Shown: piece after piece, positions 23,476 through 35,600 of the stretch
Position numbering within the stretch: the stretch's first letter is position 1
Layout: every line of letters begins with the position of its first letter
Assembly (NCBI RefSeq): GCF_040954835.1
Contig: NC_090714.1
Span: 3,956,501-4,020,500, forward strand
Direction: 5' to 3'
Source of the DNA: Lepisosteus oculatus
Taxonomy: Eukaryota > Chordata > Actinopteri > Semionotiformes > Lepisosteidae
Length of the DNA: 64,000 nt
Made by a program: the position numbers and the translations under genes
The notes under the pieces: generated by a model
Seen by the model: only the letters and a program-made list of their open reading frames with translations
What the model was told of the DNA's origin: nothing
The model's database searches: none

Positions 23476-24130
23476 TTCTTTGATTTCTTGTGCAGAGTTC
23501 TGTACCCCCTTGGCCCTGAAAAACCCCGGTGTTGGTGAGTTTTTTGGCGGAGAGATTTTGCTTACAGTTTGTGGCCGCAAGGGGACCCCCTATCGCTTTT
23601 TGACTTAAAAAGGTCAAAGGCTACCCCCTTTTTAAGCGTGTCCAGATTTTCCCGCCAAAAAACTTAGTATCTGGGGTTTTTCTCGGGGTCTGGTAGCAAT
23701 CAAGCCGAGCCTCGCCCACCCCCCCCCCTCATTGGAGAGGGGTAGGCGGGGGCTGGCTGATTGACCGCAGCTCTAGCCAGGCCCACTCGCTCCCGGCAGG
23801 AGAGGATGGCAGGTTGGTGGTGGCTTTGGTCCCTGCAGCGAGGCAGGTCTCCTGGGGTTTGGACTTAGAAAGCTGTCAGTTGCAAGCTGTGACTGATAGG
23901 CTGAGTCCGCCCTGGGTGCCTCCTCTCTCTCGGGCCGAGGCCATCTCCAGCCTGCCTTCCCCTCCCCCCAGGGCTAGACCCACGCTCCCTCCTAGGGACC
24001 CTATTCCCCCCCAGACTATCTAAAAAGGCGGGCGTCCTCGCACTTTTCCAGGTCAGTGCGATGGGGTGTCGCCTTGCGGTGCGTGGCGCACGCGCAAGAC
24101 AACACTTCACACCTTCGAAAACACAGGACA
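23470..24130. other. GC-rich intergenic stretch between convergent transcripts
   Basis: Holds C/G runs, several purine or pyrimidine tracts and E2F-like sites. A TCTAAAAAGG at 24018 before a CpG-rich segment could be a weak plus-strand promoter. No coding region can be supported. Confidence 0.35.
23648..23660. promoter_or_regulatory. E2F-type site
   Basis: TTTCCCGCCAAAA is a perfect E2F consensus. A related TTTTTTGGCGG lies about 110 bases upstream (23529-23540) in the other orientation. Whether a promoter here uses them is not visible. Confidence 0.4.
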
Positions 24131-25310
24131 ATGCAGACAATGAAAGGAGTTTTTATTGCAGAATTTACAGCACATACAATAGCAGCAGTCAACAGAAAAC
24201 ATGCAGGTCAAGAATAAAATACAGCACTGAATCGGGATATTACAGATCAAGCCACTGGTTACAATAATCAAATGTAAAAAGCAGCACACATTGTCAAAAA
24301 AAACTTGGCCAACGGTCGTCGAGTTGCTGGAGTGGATTGGAAAGGAGATCGTCGGAGCCGCAAAACTGAAGGCAAAAGAAAAAGGATCAAGTTAACAAAA
24401 TACCGGATTTGTAAAATCGATTAAAGTTGAAGTAATGAAGTCTTAACTTTTTTAATAACCTGCCTGAATTAAGAAACATACAAACAGGTAACAACATGAG
24501 AAATCACAGATACACCCCAGTCCCACTACTCCAATATTTAGAAAGTAGCTTCAGCCTATTATGAATAAAAGAATCCATAAAAAAGAACCAGCGCTTTTGT
24601 GTTTCCTATTTGTATTCAGCAAAAGCACAACTAAACGAAAAGAAGTGATAACGTTAAAATAAAACCGTTCTGGTGTTAAAAAGCTGTGAAATACGAGTCG
24701 TCTTTAATACACGAATATAAACAGTATAGCAAAAGATAAGAATAAAACTTACCTCGGAAAAAAAAACACTTTCTAACTGGAGGCCGGTTTTTGAAATCCC
24801 TTTGTCACCTGGAAAAATAAGAAAACATACGAATAAGTTCATTTAATCTTGGCAAAAGTTTATCATTTCGGAACGGAAAGCGATATAGCCCGATTCCGAA
24901 AGGCGGAGATACTAACAGTTAGATACACAGTTACTAACTTTATACAGCAAGTGACTGAAGATAAATTACAGCTTTTTTCGTCAAAGGAAACAGAGCTAGA
25001 GATACCATGTTTTTAAAACATACTTACATGAAAGGCAGTATAAGAACGCTGAATGCAGACTTCGAGAGCACGCTCAGACAGGACACTCATTTCGGCGTCC
25101 TAAAACACAAATTAAACAGAAACAAATACAATTAACAAAAGTTTCAACAACAATACATTTTTATCTAACTTTCCTCAAAGTGAAATTTTAGTTTTTGCAT
25201 TTAAAATAAGAAAATTCGAAATAAAACGCAAACGCACCTCACGCCGCAGAAACTCACCCCGCCGCCATCTTGCCGGGCGCACCTGTGGAACAGGTGGACG
25301 GGGCGTGTCC
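24130..25310 (-). ncRNA. Putative four-exon spliced transcript, micro-peptide or non-coding
   Basis: Proposed exons on the minus strand are about 25310-25258, 25099-25028 (72 bp), 24808-24753 (56 bp) and 24365-about 24130, all with canonical GT-AG borders, and AATAAA at 24157-24152. Exon 1 contains AAGATGGCGGCGGG, a strong start context, but that frame stops seven codons on, after MAAGTPK. The next ATG, in exon 2, gives 32 residues starting MSVLSERALEVC. Neither is recognised. A snoRNA host gene is possible, but I found no clear C/D boxes in the introns. The polyadenylation signal and splice sites make a real transcript likely. Confidence 0.5.
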
Positions 25311-25379
25311 GCTGAGGAAGGTCACTCTGGGGGCGGGCTCGGCTCCTGAATGACAGCTGTGCGCTCGGTTACAAGGGCT

Positions 25380-26430
25380 CAACACTGAAGATAAATGAAG
25401 ATAAATAGAAACCTGAAATCACCAAATCACACATAAAGTATATAACGGCTAATAATTTTCAGACAACCTAACAGTAGCAGTCGTCTACGAGTCTGTTTGC
25501 CGGACTCGTTTATCTTCCGGCCAGCTGGTCGAATCAAGAGAAATGTGCTGGAGAGAGACCCCTGTCGCTCCTAGTTAGGACTGCACCTCTCTCTCACTGC
25601 TAGTGCCACACCTGTCCTGCAGGTGTCTCAGTGGTATAAGGGGCTGCTTTTTCGAATTGAATTCCGATCTATGCATTTATAAAGGACTTAAACCCCCCAT
25701 TTTCCCTGTTTTGGAAGGCCCCGAAAATGGAGCCCCCCAAAACGGCCGGCGTGGTAGAGAACAGCCACTCCGACAAACTCACCCCGACAGCATGAGAGCT
25801 TCACCCGGGGATTAGATCTCAGACCGGGGATTAGGTCTCAGACTGACGGGGAGGCTCGGGGCTCGACTTCAACTCACAAGACTCTCCGGTAGTCGATCTG
25901 CTCTCTGAACTTTAGAAGTGTCCGATGGTTCAGCCCGCGGAGCCACCAGGCCGGCAACGCAAAACACCGGCCATGTACATCTCTTATTCAGCCTAAAGCC
26001 AAGTCACAGCCCTGAGACGAGGCGGTTCGCCTGTTTACTCTCATTTCAAGCAATAAAGCTACTGAATTGCCTTTGTAAAGCGCTTTTCTTTTTTTTGCGA
26101 CTGGACATGACTTGTTCATCTTTTCGAATGACAGGGAAAAATAAAGCAAAATGTGCTGTAGAGTTGGGGGAGCCTGTATGTCATGTATTTCGTGTGTCAG
26201 ACGTGAAGTCTGAGAAGTTAAAATGTTGATGTTTCTTATTTTTTAAAACAAAATTCTACAGACAACTTTAAAAAATCTACACGAACGGTTCAGTTAATCT
26301 GAGTGTTTTATACCCCAGCTGGTGTCTGGGCAGAGAATCACTTCAGTTCCTTTATACCAGTGCGTCTCACTGCGTACCGCTCGACACGATTCCACACAGA
26401 AGTTCAGTACTTAAGAATAAAGTTTTAAAA
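25380..26430. other. Intergenic, no gene recognised
   Basis: Moderately GC-rich at 25,480-26,000, with a twice-repeated short motif 'gaccggggattag' near 25810-25835. From 26,100 it becomes AT-rich. I can name no gene. Confidence 0.4.
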
Positions 26431-26589
26431 ATCAGAAGCGACGCATGTGAATAGACTGTGAACTGGTGTAGCCTGGAAAACAGAACAGTGACGAGGATGG
26501 GATGACTGGTTTTGCAATCATTGGGGAAACACGTCGCTCCTTATGATTAGTATTAGAGAAGGTGTCATGTAATATACTGTAAATTACTG

Positions 26590-26985
26590 TAGTCAATACC
26601 AGCACCGCACAGGCGCCCGGGGACCAGAACACCCCCCGCAAACACACGCCGCGCGCGCCTCCCCCCCTCATTAGGAACCGCTGTCCTGCAGCTCGCGACC
26701 ACTTGCGCGAGCCGGGTCCGGCCGGGCGGGGGGCGTTCCCGAACCTTCCAGAGCGAGCGCGAGACAGGGCACAGGCGCGGCAGCTCGAGGAGGCGCGAGA
26801 GGCGCGCGGGCAGTCGGAGGGCGCGGCGGCAGGGCGAGGAGCGCTTCCCGCCCGGCGCCACGCGTCGAGCCCTGAGGGCTGCCTCGCCGCCGCCAAACCC
26901 GCCCGAAAAAGACCCGCTCGGCTCCCGGGAAGCCCTCATCGTCCTGAGCCGGGTTTTCTCTGGAAAGCAACGGAACAGGTAAAGA
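26590..26985. promoter_or_regulatory. CpG island with a possible plus-strand first exon
   Basis: About 400 bases very rich in CpG (for example GCCGCGCGCGCC and GGCCGGGCGGGGGGCG). It ends with GGAACAG followed by the donor GTAAAG at 26979, which would fit the end of a plus-strand first exon. Long open frames on both strands here follow from high GC content. No downstream exon was found in the window, so the gene served is unknown. Confidence 0.55.
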
Positions 26986-27059
26986 AATTTCCGAAGAAAA
27001 CCACCTTTCCTCACCGTCGCGTTTGTGACAGTGAACGGAAAACATCCATCATCGGGTTA

Positions 27060-27545
27060 TAGTCATTTTCCTTTCTACTTTTTTGTTTCACTACACATTA
27101 AAATCGGTACAAAGAATCTTCATATACAATGAATCTATAAAAAATCGACATCTTTTTGATATGTATTTTGCCATTTTGAAAACAGGTTTGAGGTAAAACG
27201 TTAAAGCGGCAATTTTGTTTTTCTTACCCACGGAATTTCGTTCCCGTTCGGTTTGCTTTGCCCCGTGACCGAGGGCCCCCCGCCACATAGAACAGGACAC
27301 TAAATCATATTCAGGCATAACTCAACATTTGAAATAATTGACGTCTGTGTTCCAGAGTAATTTTAAATATCGTATGTTGCTCTATCCAGATGATTGTTTG
27401 CACGTAAAAAGAAACGAAATTCGGGTCTAGAGGACACCAGTAGCAAGTAGTTATTATTTCAATATTTTGGACGAGCCCGGACCGTGTTCCCGGTGTATGA
27501 AGAGGGCTGTTTCTGAAGCGAGCGGGCTCGCTGGTGAAGCTCAAG
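27060..27545. other. Intergenic, nothing recognised
   Basis: AT-rich unique sequence after the CpG island. No exon or repeat could be assigned. Confidence 0.4.
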
Positions 27546-27660
27546 TTTAGTCCTTTCTGGACAGAAAAGAGCAACGTTTCGGCCGCGGAGCCTCCTTCAG
27601 GTGCGACAAGTCGTGTCTTTTTGCTTTTCTGCTCGGCGCGGAATAAACCTTTGCAGCTCC
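27545..27660 (+). repeat. Dispersed repeat, same family as 13010-13150
   Basis: Carries 'caacgtttcggccgcggagc' and 'ggaataaacctttgcagctc'. The motif with an aacgttt core followed by GAATAAACCT is shared with the intron 5 copy. Family not assigned. Confidence 0.5.
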
Positions 27661-27759
27661 GTTATCGGACAGTCGTGTTTTCTCTTGCCTGGTCCCGATG
27701 CCCCAGTATAGTGAACATCGGTTTCCCTACGAGATTAATAAAGTATTATCTATCTGTCT

Positions 27760-27965
27760 AGACTGGAAACAGGCGCCGTCTCTCGGATGAGACGTCAAAC
27801 CGAGGTCCGGGCTCTCCGTGGTCATTACAAATCCCAGGGCGTTTCTCGAAAAGAGTAGGGGTGTAACCCCGGCGTCCTGGCCCAAAAATGTCCTATGCCT
27901 CCTAATAATCCCCCTCTATGAATCGGCTACATCACTTTGCTCTCCTCTTCCTCCCCTCCGACGGC
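27760..27965 (+). repeat. Dispersed repeat, longer copy of the 12485 family
   Basis: 'gatgagacgtcaaaccgagg', 'tccgtggtcattacaaatcc', 'agagtaggggtgtaaccccg' and 'gaatcggctacatcactttg' follow one another as in a widespread fish repeat. A short TATC/TGTC run precedes it (27745-27760). Confidence 0.6.
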
Positions 27966-28239
27966 AGGCGGAGCGACGCGCCCGTTGCAGTATTTCTCGG
28001 TCGCCTTTAATGGCAACGTCAGCTCAAAGATTTGGTTCAAACCACCAAATGGAGACGGGCGTGCCGATAAGAGGAGCCTGCCGATGTGGGATTAACGCTA
28101 GGATGAGAGATTTTCTCTCGCCTCCGCCGCGCCCCCTGCCGGCCCGGGCTAGATGTGCATCTGCTCCAGGTCCCTGCAGGTGGGAGTTTCGTAACTGTGG
28201 TTCTGCATCCTGCTCAGGTGACGCCCCGCGGGGGTCAGC

Positions 28240-28705
28240 ATGGGATCAACCTGTGAGAGAGCGGAACAGATTGGAGGATCATGGCCACTCGCCATGGACT
28301 GTGTCCACCACGATCTCCACACCACCCACGTCCTCTCGCCTTCAACTCACACAGCAAAGCAGATCCGTGCAGCTGACGCGTGAGTAAAAAAAGCTTACTG
28401 TATATCACAGTTTTAATATGACTCTGCGATATCAAGTCAACACCTTAACTTCTTCTTCAAAATCCTGGTAATCCTGGTAAAGTACCTCAATCTCACAGAG
28501 GGATATAACATCGAGGGGCAATCGTTGCAGTGTGTGCTTCTACATGATCTGGTATTAAAAACACCACAACCTGATGGTCTGAATAAAGAGTAGACTGATC
28601 TTGTTTTGTTACTTACTGGTTTAAGGGACAAAAAAGTGTCCAACGGTGTGTTTTTCACAACTCACCCATCTTCCAACCACTCATCACAGGCACCACAGTC
28701 TTGTA
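28240..28705. other. Intergenic, nothing recognised
   Basis: No gene or named repeat seen before the minisatellite begins. Confidence 0.4.
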
Positions 28706-28707
28706 CC

Positions 28708-29045
28708 GGAGCAGCAGTGCTGATTGGAGGAGAGGCACGTCCCTCCTCCACAGCCCCCTACCGGTGGAGCAGTGCTGATTTGAGGAGAGGCACGTCCCTC
28801 CTCCACAGCCCCCTACCGGTGGAGCAGTGCTGATTTGAGGAGAGGCACGTCCCTCCCCACAGCCCCCTACTGGTGGAGCAGTGCTGATTGGAGGAGAGGC
28901 ACGTCCCTCCCCAGAGCCCCCTACCGGTGGAGCAGTGCTGATTGGAGGAGAGGCACGTCCCTCCTCCACAGCCCCCTACCGGTGGAGCAGTGCTGATTGG
29001 AGGAGAGGCGCGTCCCTCCTCACAGCCCCCTACAGGTGGAGCAGA
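28708..29045. repeat. Minisatellite, 54-55 bp unit, about six copies
   Basis: GGTGGAGCAGTGCTGATT recurs at 28763, 28818, 28872, 28926 and 28981, with a last partial GGTGGAGCAG at 29035 and a diverged first unit from about 28708. Spacings are 55, 54, 54, 55 and 54. The copies are very similar, so the array is young. Confidence 0.9.
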
Positions 29046-29049
29046 TCTT

Positions 29050-29515
29050 GATCACAACATGGAGCCCTCAGCACAGCACAGAGCCCTCAGGACAGAGCAA
29101 GTGATCTCAGAGTCAACGCACAGCCCTCAGGACGGTGCTGGTGATCTCAGACACAGCACAAAGCCCATAGGACAGTGGTGATGATCTCAGAGACAGTGCA
29201 AAGCCTTTAGGACATTGCTGGTGATCCCAGAGACAGCAGATGAGATTTCACAAAACCCTCAGAACAACGGTGGTTATCTCAGAGACAGTGCAGAGCTATT
29301 GGGATGGTGCTAGTGATCTCAGAGACAGCAGGGTGCAGAGCAAACAGAACAGGGCTGATGATGTTGAGGACAGTACAAAGCCCTCAGGACACTACAGGGA
29401 ATCTCTAAGACAGTGCAAAGCCCTCTGGACAAAGCTGTTTATCTTAAAGACAGCACAGTGCAGAGCCCTCAAGACGAGGCTGGGGATCTCATAGACAGCC
29501 CAAAGGTATTAGGAC
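29050..29515. repeat. Degenerate tandem repeat, unit about 40-50 bp
   Basis: The motif 'gatctcagagacag' followed by 'gcaaagccctcaggaca' recurs about ten times with variable spacing and many changes. It directly abuts the 54-55 bp minisatellite and is clearly older. Confidence 0.75.
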
Positions 29516-29519
29516 AAGC

Positions 29520-31430
29520 TGGATATCTGGTGGTGCAGGAGGCAACGCCATTGGGAAGAAAGGGCAGAAGAAAGGGAGCGCTAAAAGAAGAGAGACTCTC
29601 TCCATATGAATGGGTTCCCATCCCACACCAGCTCTTACCATACTGCTGCCAATCTTCCCCTTGCTTTTGAAGGCTCTCTCCTGCACTCCTATCAGGCTAT
29701 CCAGTCCCACCATCCTGAAACCTGCTGTTTCAGAAAGGAGAAAGACAGAGAGACAGAATAAAGGAAGGGGAGAGATAGAGTATGGACAGTTTGGAAGAAA
29801 GTGGGAGAGAGAGTCACCGAGGAAGGCGAGACAGAGCAGGACCAATCTTTCTTCATGGTGTGAGGAGGGTCAGACTGTGCGCCTAGCCGCCACCACAGAG
29901 CAAAGAAAAAAATTGGAATGACAAAAAGGAAAAAGAAAAGGGGAAAAAAGGAGAAATTTTACTGAGAGCTTTGTGACAGGTTTCTCCAGAATCTCTGGGC
30001 TGCCTGCTGAAAGACTTACTACAGGTGTAATACAGAATAAAAAATCAAATGTAGAAAAAACCAAACGCACTGAATCTTTATTTCCTCAAACTCTTGAAAC
30101 TACTTGTGTTTTAGAGAAAAATACCATTACTAATGTTTCAGTCTGCCTGTAAGGTCCAAATGCTTCATGCCGTAATTTGTGGGAACCAGCCCTCTGGCTC
30201 GTGGTGAGACCAGGGGTTTGCTATCACATGGTGATTTACAGTACTTTCACAAAGTTCACAATGGTGTGCTTAATTCGAAATTTGTACAATCCTTTTCATA
30301 ATGTCAATGAATTTCCTTTCTGAGATTTAATAACTGGTCTGAGCAATTGGGACTGCAGTGTTCCTTTAATGTTTTTAATCTATTCCTTGTAATTCGACTG
30401 CTATTTTATTCAATTACCAGCAGGGGGCGCGAGTGATTGTTTTTTACCGGGTCACAGAGTCTGTTGGAATAAAGACAACAGGAAGAGCCATCTTGGTCTA
30501 GGAATGTTGCTTTTGTGTATTTATAGACACACTGATAGCCTTGTTGTTCAAAAATGTGCAAACAGAATTATTTTTGGTTAATTACAAATGTTTATAAGTT
30601 TATACTTTAATTCCAAGGTGCACTATAGTTAACACAGAGAAACAAAGGAGTGGCCATGTATAAGTTTTATTTTAGTTATTTAGTGAACCTTACATAAAGT
30701 ATGGTTTAGGGAACATGGTAAGATGTATACAGTTTTAATATGTTTTCATTGGTATTTTGCATGACATTTTGTTATTGATATTTATGTATAGATGTAGAAA
30801 CAGGACCCAGTGTCCACACCAAATTCAATACAAATGGATAAGGTACACCGATGGTGATTACAAAGATGCCACGAACAGGACAAAAAAAATATTTTTCATT
30901 TTAGTTAACAAGGTCATTGATTGTTGTTGTATAATTATTTCAGGAGAATAACGACTATTAATATTACTGTAAATTGAAGGAGTTAAAACTGGGATCTTTG
31001 TTGCCAAGGTAAGAAAGTAATAATTACAACATGCATATGAATAGACTCTGTGGTGAAGTGTAACAGATCAGACGAGGTCAATATCTGTAGATTTACAGAA
31101 GCAGGTGCCACAGCACAGAGCAAGAGAGAAGCACTTGAAAATCCATGGAAAGGAGACAAAACAAAAGGTATGATATTTTTTTATTATGCTTTTGAGTTTA
31201 ACTCACACCTTGGTACTCGCCTTAGACACAAAGCTGACCATCGCTGCCTCCTGTGCCATGCTCATGCCCAGAACACAGTTCCCGAAACAGCACCACGACC
31301 TACTGGACCTGTTCTCTGCATTCTCTGCTAAAACTCTGACTTTAGCAACCAAAAAAAGCTTTCAGCTGTGCCGGATGGGATCCACAATGCCCACACGAAT
31401 GTAGACATGCACAAAAGCTGAACATGCTGA
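29520..31430. other. Intergenic between the small minisatellites and the giant satellite
   Basis: Purine-rich around 29,740-29,960, AT-rich after 30,500. Apart from the CTCF-like motif I recognise nothing. Confidence 0.45.
30417..30430 (+). promoter_or_regulatory. CTCF-type core motif
   Basis: CCAGCAGGGGGCGC is an exact match to the vertebrate CTCF core consensus. It stands about 1 kb before the giant satellite. Function as an insulator or loop anchor is inferred from the motif only. Confidence 0.55.
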
Positions 31431-32115
31431 ACATAGAAACTAGACACAGTCAGACTTGGCTTCCCAGACAGTACACTCTCAGAAAACACTGTGATGACAT
31501 GGAAATAAAAAATGGACATCCTACAACACTGGACATTAAACAGGAAATTGGTAAACCTGGCTGATCTCTGGCTGTCCAGAGATGGCATATTCAGCGGTGT
31601 AACAATGCTAATAGAAACTGGACACAGGCAAACCTGGCTGTCCAGAAATGACAGGCTCGAATACCACAGTCTGGACATGAAACACTGGACAAAGGCAGCA
31701 CTGACTGTCCAGAAACGAGAGAATCAGTTACCAGAGTCTGGACATGAAAAGTGGACACAGGCAGCCCTGACTGTCCAGAAACGAGAGGCTCAGTTACCAG
31801 AGTCTGGACAAAGACACTGGACACAAGCAAACCTGGCTGTCCAGAGAATACATGCTCAGTGGTGTAGTGCTGCGAACAGAAACTGGACACAGGCATCCCT
31901 GACTGTCCAGATACGACATTCTCAGTTACCACAGTCTGGACATAAAACACTGGACACAGGCAGCCCTGACTTTCCAGAAATGACAGGCTCAGTTACCACA
32001 GTCTGGACAAGAAAACTGGACACAAGAAAACCTGTCTGTCCAGAGACGACATGCTCAGTGGTTTAACACTGGACATAGAAACTAGACACAGGCAGCCCTG
32101 ACTGTCTAGAAACGA
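31430..32115. repeat. Giant 66 bp satellite, left edge
   Basis: First recognisable monomers, more diverged than the interior. The monomer runs from CTGGACACAGGCAGCCCTGA through CTGTCCAGAAACGAGAGGCT and CAGTTACCAGAGTCTGGACA to TAGAAA, 66 bases in all. A second monomer type carries CATGCTCAGTGGTGTAACAC in the second half. Confidence 0.9.
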
Positions 32116-32650
32116 GAGACTCAATTAGCATAGTGTGACAGAGGAGCCTGTCACTGGGTACAGGTAGCACAGAAAATACAACATTGATACACCTTCCATT
32201 GAGCGGTTGCTAGATAAGTTCTTGAGGGTGCACACTCAGGGCTTGACTAGTAACTGCTATTACCTAATTTCATATACATTCTCGTACATAAACATACCTA
32301 ATTTCATACACATTCATATACTTAAAACTGGCATGAGTGAGTATTGTGGTGTGAATGGAGAGCGCTCTCAAAATGGATGTTATTCATGGTTTGTTGGTTG
32401 TTGGTGGTTAGATAGTGGTATATCAACAGAGAGAGAGAGAACAGGTAGGTAAGGAGGATCTACCTTTATTTGAATAATTACTTTTGTTTCTTTTTTGGGG
32501 GTTTTGTTATCTGGTGTGAGGGACTTGGAGCCATGTGAATAGACTGCACTTGTTTTGCTTGGGTGCTTTTGCGGCGGAGCCCTTATGAGATAAAACAGAC
32601 CTGCTTTGTCCTTGCTCAGGCCGTTGTGTTACACATAATAAGGACAAAGA
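32116..32650. repeat. Satellite spacer copy A (~535 bp)
   Basis: Unrelated to the monomer. It begins GAGACTCAATTAGCATAG, contains a stem-loop GTGACAG-AGGAGC-CTGTCAC and the 12-base palindrome GAGAGCGCTCTC, then a T-rich run, and ends before GACAAAGAAACTGG. Sequence-type markers are ACAACATTG, AACTGGCATG, GATAGTGG and CAACAGAG. An 81-codon open frame without a leading ATG is present, as in the other copies. Confidence 0.9.
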
Positions 32651-35600
32651 AACTGGACACAGGCAGCCCTGCCTGTCCAGAAATGAAAAGGCTCAGATAC
32701 CACAGTGTGGACAAAAAACACTGGACACAGGCAGCCCTGACTGTCCAAAAATGACAGGCTCAGATACCACAGTCTGGACAAATAATACTGGACACAGGCA
32801 GACTGTCCAGGAACTAGAAGGTCAGTTACCACAGTCTGAACATGAAAAGTAGACACAGGCAAACCTGTCTGTCCAGAAACGAGAGAATCAGTTTCCAGAC
32901 TGTGGACATAGAAACTGGACACAGGCAGTCCTGACTGTCCAGAAACGAGAGCCTCAGTTACCAGAGTCTAGACATAGAAAGTGGACACAGGCAGACTTGA
33001 CTGTCCAGACAAGACAAGCTCAGATACCACAGTCTGGACAAATAAGACTGGACACAGGCAGCCCTGATTGTCCAGAAACTAAAAGCTCAGTTACCACAGT
33101 CTGGACAAGAAAATTGGACACAGGCAAACCTGTCTGTCCAGAAACAAGAGAATCAGATACCACAGTGTGGACATAGAAACTGGACACAGGCAGCCCTGAC
33201 TGTCCAGAAACGAGAGAATCTGTTTCCAGAGTCTGGACATAGAAACTGGACACAGGCAGCCCTGACTGTCCAGGAACTAAAAGGTCAGTTACCACAGTCT
33301 GGACATGAAAAGTGGACACAGGCAAACCTGTCTGTCCAGAAACGAGAGAATCAGTTTCCAGATTGTGGAGATAGAAACTGGACACAGGCAGTCCTGAGTG
33401 TCCAGAAAGGAGAGCCTCAGTTACCACAGTGTGGACACAGAAAATGGACACAGGCAAATCTGGCTGTCCAGAGACTACATGCTCAGTTGTGTAACACTGC
33501 TAATAGAAGCTGGACACAGGCAGCCCTGACTGTCCAAAACTGACAGGTTCAGATACAAGAGTCTGGACATAGAAACTGGACAAAGGCAGCCCTGACTGTC
33601 CAGAATCGAGAGAATCAGTTACCAGAGTCTTGACATAGAAACTGGACACAGGCAGCCCTGACTGTCCAGAAACGAGAGGCTCAGTTACCAGAGTCTGGAC
33701 ATGAAAAGTGGACACAGGCAAACCTGTCTGTCCAGAAACGAGAGAATCAGTTTCCAGACTGTGGACATAGAAACTGGACACAGGCAGTCCTGATTGTCCA
33801 GAAACGAGAGCCTCAGTTACCAGAGTCTAGACATAGAAACTGGACACAGGCAGACCTGACTGTCCAGAGAAGACAAGCTCAGATACCACAGTCTTGACAA
33901 ATAAGTCTGGACACAGGCAGCCCTGATTGTCCAGAAAAGAGAGCCTCAGTTACCAGAGTCTAGACATAAAAATTGGACACAGGCAGACCTCACTGTCCAG
34001 AGAAGACAATCTCAGATACCACAGTCTGGACAAATAAGACTGGACACAGGAAACCCTGATTGTCCAGAAACTAAAAGCTCAGTTACAACAGTCTGGACAA
34101 GAAAAATGGACACAGGCAAACCTGTCTGTCCAGAAACGAGAGAATCAGTTACCACAGTGTGGACATAGAAACTGGACACAGGCAGCCCTGACTGTCCAGA
34201 AATGAGAGAATCTGTTTCCAGAGTCTGGAGATAGAAACTGGACGCAGGCAGCCCTGACTGTCCAGGAACTAGAAGGTCAGTTACCACAGTCTGAACATGA
34301 AAAGTGGACACAGGCAAACCTGTCTGTCCAGAAAAGAGAGCCTCAGTTACCACAGTGTGGACATAGAAACTGGACACAGGCAGCCCTGACTGTCCAGAAA
34401 TGAGAGAATCTGTTTCCAGAGTCTGGAGATAGAAACTGGACACAGGCAGCCCTGACTGTCCAGGAACTAGAAGGTCAGTTACCACAGTCTGAACATGAAA
34501 AGTGGACACAGGCAAACCTGTCTGTCCAGAAACGAGAGAATCAGTTTCCAGATTGTGGAGATAGAAACTGGACACAGGCAAACCTGGCTGTCCAGAGACT
34601 ACATGCTCAGTTCTGTAACACTGCTAACAGAAGCTGGACACAGGCAGCCCTGACTGTCCAAAACTGACAGGCTCAGATACGAGAGTCAGGACATAGAAAC
34701 TGGACACAGGCAGCCCTGACTGTCCAGAATCGAGAGAATCAGTTACCAGAGTCTGGACATAGAAACTGGACACAGGCAGCCCTGACTGTCCAGAAACGAG
34801 AGGCTCAGTTACCAGAGTCTGGACATGAAAAGTGGACACAGGCAAACCTGTCTGTCCAGAAACGAGAGAATCAGTTTCCAGACTGTGGACATAGAAACTG
34901 GACACAGGCAGTCCTGATTGTCCAGAAACGAGAGCCTCAGTTACCAGAGTCTAGACATAGAAACTGGACACAGGCAGACCTGACTGTCCAGAGAAGACAA
35001 GCTCAGATACCACAGTCTTGACAAATAAGTCTGGACACAGGCAGCCCTGATTGTCCAGAAAAGAGAGCCTCAGTTACCAGAGTCTAGACATAAAAATTGG
35101 ACACAGGCAGACCTCACTGTCCAGAGAAGACAATCTCAGATACCACAGTCTGGACAAATAAGACTGGACACAGGAAACCCTGATTGTCCAGAAACTAAAA
35201 GCTCAGTTACAACAGTCTGGACAAGAAAAATGGACACAGGCAAACCTGTCTGTCCAGAAACGAGAGAATCAGTTACCACAGTGTGGACATAGAAACTGGA
35301 CACAGGCAGCCCTGACTGTCCAGAAATGAGAGAATCTGTTTCCAGAGTCTGGAGATAGAAACTGGACGCAGGCAGCCCTGACTGTCCAGGAACTAGAAGG
35401 TCAGTTACCACAGTCTGAACATGAAAAGTGGACACAGGCAAACCTGTCTGTCCAGAAAAGAGAGCCTCAGTTACCACAGTGTGGACATAGAAACTGGACA
35501 CAGGCAGCCCTGACTGTCCAGAAATGAGAGAATCTGTTTCCAGAGTCTGGAGATAGAAACTGGACACAGGCAGCCCTGACTGTCCAGGAACTAGAAGGTC

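Noticed and set aside
24061-24267. 68-codon plus-strand gene starting MGCRLAVRGARA
   Set aside because: It overlaps the antisense 3' end of the minus-strand transcript and shows no recognisable domain or splice context.
25480-26095. Possible solo terminal repeat of a retroelement (AATAAAGCTACTGAATTG near 26052)
   Set aside because: No matching second copy, no target-site repeat and no clear ends could be found, so no family or boundaries can be supported.
26432-27062. Long open frames on both strands of the CpG island
   Set aside because: High GC content removes stop codons. The frames are Arg/Pro/Ala-rich, overlap each other on both strands and resemble no protein I know.
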